Source of the DNA: JBBSOK01 sp965219125
GTDB taxonomy: Bacteria > Bacteroidota > Bacteroidia > Flavobacteriales > Flavobacteriaceae
NCBI GenBank assembly: GCA_965219125.1
Contig: CBDCMO010000001.1
Location: forward strand, 1-64,000
DNA: 64,000 bases
Direction: 5' to 3'
Position 1 is the stretch's first letter, and each line of letters begins with the position of its first letter. Positions 60,155 through 64,000 of this stretch are shown one piece after another. A program made the position numbers and the translations under genes. The notes under the pieces are model-generated. The model was not told the origin of the DNA. It ran no database searches and was given only the letters and a program-made list of their open reading frames with translations.

Positions 60155-61249
60155 TTAAAAAGGATTAAGGTTTGAAAATAGTTCAGAGCCAAATATAAAA
60201 CGAATGGTTACATCATTATCGGTAAATTCAAATTTTGCAAATAAAATTATTGCTATAAATACTGCGGTTATCGCTGCAAAAGTAATGGCCGATTTTCGGA
60301 GCGGTGCATATGTATTCCAACTATTTACCGCAGATATTGGCGAGAGTGCAAATATGTTTTTTATAATTTCTTTTTCTAAAACGGTTATTTGGTTTTTGGA
60401 ACTGGCCTTTCCAATTAACAATACTTCGATTTTGTCTAACAATACCTTTGAAGTGTAGCGTTTTCCACTGCTACGATACGATTTGTCTTCTGCAAGATTA
60501 AGGAGATCCAAATCGGTTGGGAGTACTTCCACTGTACCGCTATCATCTCTAATTTTAAAAGGATTACATTCGGTTTCAAACAAAATTGTGCTAAAAGACT
60601 CTTTGCCATCTTTGTCTCTAGAAATTGACTCGATCCGGTAAGTGTAACCAATACATTCTGTTTTTCCTATTTTGGAAATTAATGGCTCCAACATTATTGT
60701 AGTTCCCTTCACTTCAACCAACCCCATTGCCATCGATCTAATTTTTGATGTAGGTAGTGTTGCTTGAAAATTTAGAAAGCGATCCTTGTTATCTTTACAT
60801 GCTACTTTTGTAAAAATTATGATGAATATAATAATGGGTATGGCAAAAGGCCCTGTTGCTAATAGCAGTAATCCTAAAATAAGCCCACCAATTGATTTAA
60901 GAATATCCAACCTAAGGGGTTTTTTAGTTTTTGAAATCTTTCTTCTTTCTTTTAGGTTTTTGTAACCATTGGTGAAACTATTGTAAATTCCGCCAATAAT
61001 CCCTAATATAAAAACACCTGCTACAATTAATACAAACACCAATAATACAGCCGGACGATAAATAATGGCTACTGAAAGAATTAATGAAGGTAATAGTATA
61101 AAAAACAGCCATTTTGGTCTATAGTCAAAATTCAGCAGGTTTGAAAATATGACGCTATAAAATAAAGCAAGGCCCAAAGAAAAAATCATAAAAAAACCAA
61201 TGATAGGCCAATCTAATATTTCAAAAAAAGAAAAACCTTGTTCACCCAT
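60155..61249 (-). CDS. GIDE-domain multi-pass membrane protein
   Basis: 364 residues. Hydrophobic segments lie at about 13-32, 44-62, 65-85 and 125-145 and near the C-terminus. Between the fourth and last is a soluble domain: VEVKGTTIMLEPLISKIGKT, ECIGYTYRIESISRDK, ECNPFKIRDDSGTVEVLPTD. That matches the GIDE domain of MUL1-type ubiquitin ligases, which in bacteria occurs without a RING finger. LemA neighbours are usual for bacterial GIDE proteins. A membrane signalling or stress role is inferred by others; nothing here shows ligase activity. Confidence 0.78.
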   Translation of the reverse strand: MGEQGFSFFEILDWPIIGFFMIFSLGLALFYSVIFSNLLNFDYRPKWLFFILLPSLILSVAIIYRPAVLLVFVLIVAGVFILGIIGGIYNSFTNGYKNLKERRKISKTKKPLRLDILKSIGGLILGLLLLATGPFAIPIIIFIIIFTKVACKDNKDRFLNFQATLPTSKIRSMAMGLVEVKGTTIMLEPLISKIGKTECIGYTYRIESISRDKDGKESFSTILFETECNPFKIRDDSGTVEVLPTDLDLLNLAEDKSYRSSGKRYTSKVLLDKIEVLLIGKASSKNQITVLEKEIIKNIFALSPISAVNSWNTYAPLRKSAITFAAITAVFIAIILFAKFEFTDNDVTIRFIFGSELFSNLNPF

Positions 61250-61364
61250 TATATCACAATAAGCATTTCAGAATATACATTTAAATTATCGAGTAAATTG
61301 ATTATGATTTAGATTGGTTAAAATAAGACTTGACTGAAAAGACACTTCTCGAAGAACAATTTTC

Positions 61365-61850
61365 TTAAAATATGAACAAACTGGTATCCAGGATTGCTTC
61401 ACTAAAATAAGTATATTGTGGAACATTGGCATAGTTTTTCGCATAGGTCAATGATATTTGCTTATCATTATTTTCCCAGCTATATTCGTGTCCAAAATCA
61501 TTTTCAAAGACTTTTTTTTGAACACCATATTTTTGCGATAATTGTCTCAAGTAATTTTCTGCCTTATCTGTTCCATCTATTTTTATAGTATAACCTATGA
61601 TTTTTTCGTTTTTACAGAAAACAAATGCCTGTTGTCCCGAAACTTCAGAATGCGAAAATTGGGATTTCTGTAAAATATAATATGAAAAATCCGAATCACC
61701 TTCAACGGGAAATTCATCCAGAATATTTCCACTTTTTCCAATATTATCTTCAAGAGCAAATTTTTTATCTGAACAATAAACGAGAGAAGATGAAATAAGA
61801 ATTGCTGATGAAAATAACGTTGTATTTTTTATAAATTGCCTGCGATGCAT
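61365..61850 (-). CDS. Putative Tat-exported lipoprotein
   Basis: 161 residues. The N-terminus has a twin-arginine-like motif RRQFIK, a hydrophobic core (TTLFSSAILISSSL) and a lipobox LVYC. The mature part (DEFPVEGDSDFSYYILQKSQ, QQAFVFCKNEKIIGYTIKID, YLRQLSQKYGVQKKVFEND) is alpha/beta, of no family known to me. It lies 23 nt after the stop of the gene to its right and reads with it, so it probably belongs to the same T6SS-linked transcript. An immunity or accessory role beside an exported cargo is a possibility, no more. Confidence 0.65.
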   Translation of the reverse strand: MHRRQFIKNTTLFSSAILISSSLVYCSDKKFALEDNIGKSGNILDEFPVEGDSDFSYYILQKSQFSHSEVSGQQAFVFCKNEKIIGYTIKIDGTDKAENYLRQLSQKYGVQKKVFENDFGHEYSWENNDKQISLTYAKNYANVPQYTYFSEAILDTSLFIF

Positions 61851-61873
61851 AGAATTTTTTTTACATAGATAGG

Positions 61874-62731
61874 TTAAATTATAGTGAAACCTGTGTTTTC
61901 TAAACGTTTATGAAGTTTAATTTCAAATTCTACATTTCCAGTTTCTTCTGGTGTTGGAGATTTGAATTGAATGGCTGAACTGCCATCATCTCTTACGAGC
62001 CTAACTAATTTTCCGTGTCCTAAGATCTGCAATTTTAAAGTAGAAGGATTTGGAAAATCAATTTCCAGTTTTTTATCGAAGAGAGCTAAAATACTATTTT
62101 TAAAACTGGATTTTCTTTCATCTGAAAAGTAAAAAGCTTCTTCTTGAAGTTTCATTTTTTCTTTTGAAAGTTCCAAAAATTTTGCAGCATTATTTTGAGC
62201 TAATACTGCGTGTATTTGATTGTAAGTAGTTGAGACTTCTTGTAACAAAACATTTAACTTCATATCTGATAAATTAATAGAATTTTGCCAGCCATCAAGT
62301 TTAAATTGAAGTTCAGTAACTTCAAAATTTTTCTCCATTTCAAAAGTTTTACGATTTTTAAAGGCATCATTTACAAACTTTTTTTCTTTTTCGTTCCATT
62401 TGCCAATTGGATTTTCGAATGTTGAGAGTATTTCAACTTTCGTTCTCAAATCATCTACCTCTCTACATTGTACGTTTAGGGCAAAAATATCCTGCGATTC
62501 ACTTAAATCGAGCTCATCAAAATGGTATCTTGGTTTTAAAATGCATTTTAAAAAATAGCTCCCGTTTTCAAGTATTGCTTGGTTTATTGGTATTTCACCA
62601 TTATATACACCATCCTTCGTTTGGGGTCCACTCCAGTTTACTAAAGGAACATCATTAACCCATATTTCGCCTGCACTTAATTCATAGGCATAAACAAAAT
62701 AATAGGGTTTTTTAAAATTTCCGTATGTCAT
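61874..62731 (-). CDS. Unknown protein of the T6SS-linked group
   Basis: 285 residues from ATG 62731; upstream extension into the previous gene is possible but overlaps it. The N-terminal half is beta-rich (YGNFKKPYYFVYAYELSAGE; IWVNDVPLVNWSG; INQAILENGSYFLKCILKPR), followed by a helical stretch (EVSTTYNQIHAVLAQNNAAK) and a C-terminal strand-rich end. The IWVNDVPL...IPINxAIL...YxLKxxLxPR pattern occurs in proteins beside secretion clusters. Its function is unknown. It follows the large gene by 13 nt. There is no signal peptide. Confidence 0.65.
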   Translation of the reverse strand: MTYGNFKKPYYFVYAYELSAGEIWVNDVPLVNWSGPQTKDGVYNGEIPINQAILENGSYFLKCILKPRYHFDELDLSESQDIFALNVQCREVDDLRTKVEILSTFENPIGKWNEKEKKFVNDAFKNRKTFEMEKNFEVTELQFKLDGWQNSINLSDMKLNVLLQEVSTTYNQIHAVLAQNNAAKFLELSKEKMKLQEEAFYFSDERKSSFKNSILALFDKKLEIDFPNPSTLKLQILGHGKLVRLVRDDGSSAIQFKSPTPEETGNVEFEIKLHKRLENTGFTII

Positions 62732-62744
62732 AATATCAATTTTT

Positions 62745-64000
62745 TTATATAAAGTATTTTTTGCCAAGATCAAGCGTACTAGAATCAATTATTACTTCTT
62801 CTAAAGTATAACTAAACCCAAGCCAACTCCACCAACCAAATTCACCTTCTATCTCTGCAGTAATTTTGGCTCCAGAAAATTCAACTTTTGGCTGGCAATA
62901 TAATCCCTCCTCGTCAGAATCTACCGTTAGGGAACCACCAACACCAATCTCTACAGCTCCTTGGACCCGAAGTATAAAAGTAGGTTTTTTTGAGTTGATT
63001 TTTCCAGCTTCTAAAGACATGCCCAGTTCAAAACGAATTGAAAAACGCCCACCTAAAACGAAGCCTCCTTCAAAACTTACACCTTCAATACTGTTAAATT
63101 TTAAACTTGGAAATGCCGCGTAAATTTCTCCGCTTAAAATCATGTCAAAATTAACAGTAGCACCTAAAGTTTCTACACCTCTTCTAAATTTATCAATTAA
63201 TTTAGCAACCGCTGGGCTTCCAGTAGTGGCAGTACCTGCTACAGCAATTGTTGCTGCAATTAAATCAATAGTTCCAGTTGCTCCAATTACCGGGTCGGCA
63301 GCTAGACCAATTTCTCCAACAGAGGCTATTTCACCATTTGTATTTGAGCCTTCAGCATACCACGAGATACCAATAGCAAATTTTGGATATTTTAGATCAA
63401 AAGACATAGGTACTCCAGTACGTCTTGCTGCAGCTTGAGCCCAAGTGCTTGCTGTGTCCAATACATTGACAATAGTAGAGACCGCTCTTGTAAGGTGTCT
63501 GATCTTTTGTTCAATATCTACACTAAATTTTCGAGTGGACGTTTTATTATTCCATTCAGCTTCTAGGCCAATTCCCCACTGAATTGGAACACCTGCACTT
63601 GGTGTAAGATTACCTTGATTATTTCTTCTATCAATTAAGCTTCTACTAACACCAGCGGCTCGAGCGCTCTCAAAGTGCTTAGCCCATAATTCACCTGCTG
63701 GCATATTTGTACCGTGCTCGTTTGAAACATTAATGGCAAACTCAACCGCAAATTTCCATTTTATGTCAGGATAGGCTTGGATAATCAGTGTCGCTTCATT
63801 TTTATTTGAATAATAGCGACAAGAATTTATATGAAAATTAAAATTATGGTGCCGCGCACTAGAGGGCCATATATATTGGAAAGGATAGTAATTGTTAGCG
63901 CTAGTTATGTTTGAAGTTTCGGGCAAAGGAGAAAAAACTCGATAAGTAAAGCTGTTACCAGATTTAGTAACCCTTTGACTATCTGGACTTAAAATTATAG
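62745..64000 (-). CDS. Large beta-rich protein, cut by window end
   Basis: The frame is open through position 64000, so the 5' end lies outside; at least 417 codons are visible. The sequence is rich in Gly and beta-strand character: EATLIIQAYPDIKWKFAVEF, WGIGLEAEWNNK, EIASVGEIGLAADPVIGATG, GEIYAAFPSLKFNSIEGVSF, GGFVLGGRFSIRFELGMSLE, AVEIGVGGSLTVDS, and GEFGWWSWLGFSYTLEEVII. Alternating hydrophobic residues would suit a barrel or a fibrous exported protein. I know no family for it. Its place at the head of a T6SS-linked transcript makes a cargo protein plausible. Confidence 0.7.
   Translation of the reverse strand, partial: IILSPDSQRVTKSGNSFTYRVFSPLPETSNITSANNYYPFQYIWPSSARHHNFNFHINSCRYYSNKNEATLIIQAYPDIKWKFAVEFAINVSNEHGTNMPAGELWAKHFESARAAGVSRSLIDRRNNQGNLTPSAGVPIQWGIGLEAEWNNKTSTRKFSVDIEQKIRHLTRAVSTIVNVLDTASTWAQAAARRTGVPMSFDLKYPKFAIGISWYAEGSNTNGEIASVGEIGLAADPVIGATGTIDLIAATIAVAGTATTGSPAVAKLIDKFRRGVETLGATVNFDMILSGEIYAAFPSLKFNSIEGVSFEGGFVLGGRFSIRFELGMSLEAGKINSKKPTFILRVQGAVEIGVGGSLTVDSDEEGLYCQPKVEFSGAKITAEIEGEFGWWSWLGFSYTLEEVIIDSSTLDLGKKYFI

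Noticed and set aside
34065..64000. Horizontal transfer of a bacterial island into the fungal genome
   Set aside because: 30 kb of bacterial genes keep bacterial operon layout, terminators and bacterial-style codon use, with no introns or RIP and only pseudogenes typical of bacteria. A chimeric assembly needs fewer assumptions, though read data must decide.

Overview
The window joins two unrelated genomes. Positions 1 to about 34,060 are filamentous ascomycete (Pezizomycotina) DNA: genes carry short introns of about 47-77 nt with fungal branch sites, the products are eukaryotic housekeeping proteins (Bud23, Svp26, Pxr1), and two blocks of almost pure A/T are transposons mutated by RIP (repeat-induced point mutation). 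From about 34,065 to the end the DNA is bacterial, from a Flavobacteriia-like Bacteroidota: tightly packed intron-free genes, 1-4 nt overlaps, T-run terminators, lipoprotein signals and a subtype iii type VI secretion system (T6SSiii), which is known only from that phylum. The junction lies where an A/T-only fungal block meets the 3' part of a truncated rhuM gene. The simplest reading is a chimeric contig from a mixed sample (a lichen, or a fungus with bacterial associates), not a real fusion.

Fungal half. 644-2962 encodes a large disordered protein (minus strand). About 8 kb with little coding signal follows; it holds microsatellites and a tandem repeat of about 127 bp (8,792-9,150) whose core word returns in a second array at 29.8-30.7 kb. 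A small repeat-containing protein lies at 11,160-11,918. Between about 12.7 and 22.5 kb is a transposon graveyard: a RIP-mutated pogo/Fot1-type DNA transposon, then a Ty3/gypsy chromovirus on the minus strand with two 270-bp LTRs, plus further fragments. Normal genes resume at 23-29.5 kb: a pair of small membrane proteins (one broken), a cysteine-rich secreted protein, BUD23 and SVP26 (divergent), then a coiled-coil protein and PXR1 (divergent). A second A/T block fills 31.9-34.06 kb.

Bacterial half. 34-45.3 kb is a restriction/defence island: rhuM (truncated, with hsdM presumably lost beyond the junction), a metallophosphoesterase, hsdS, a DUF3800 protein coupled to a possible nuclease-like partner, hsdR behind a tandem-repeat leader, a YgjP-type metallopeptidase, two unknown genes, a PD-(D/E)XK nuclease and an Mrr-type endonuclease. 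45.4-49.2 kb is a decaying stretch: a dead copy of a small secreted protein beside its intact paralogue, a GIY-YIG pseudogene, a frameshifted lipoprotein and stuttering spacers. 49.2-54.3 kb has an aldo/keto reductase, a two-helix membrane protein, an AraC regulator, a beta-propeller lipoprotein and a DUF417 (YkgB/RclC) membrane protein. From 54.6 kb to the end all genes run leftward: clpV-tssB-tssC of a T6SSiii, preceded by a LemA/GIDE membrane group and three exported or beta-rich proteins of unknown function, the last of which runs off the window.

All family assignments come from reading motifs by eye; no database search was run.
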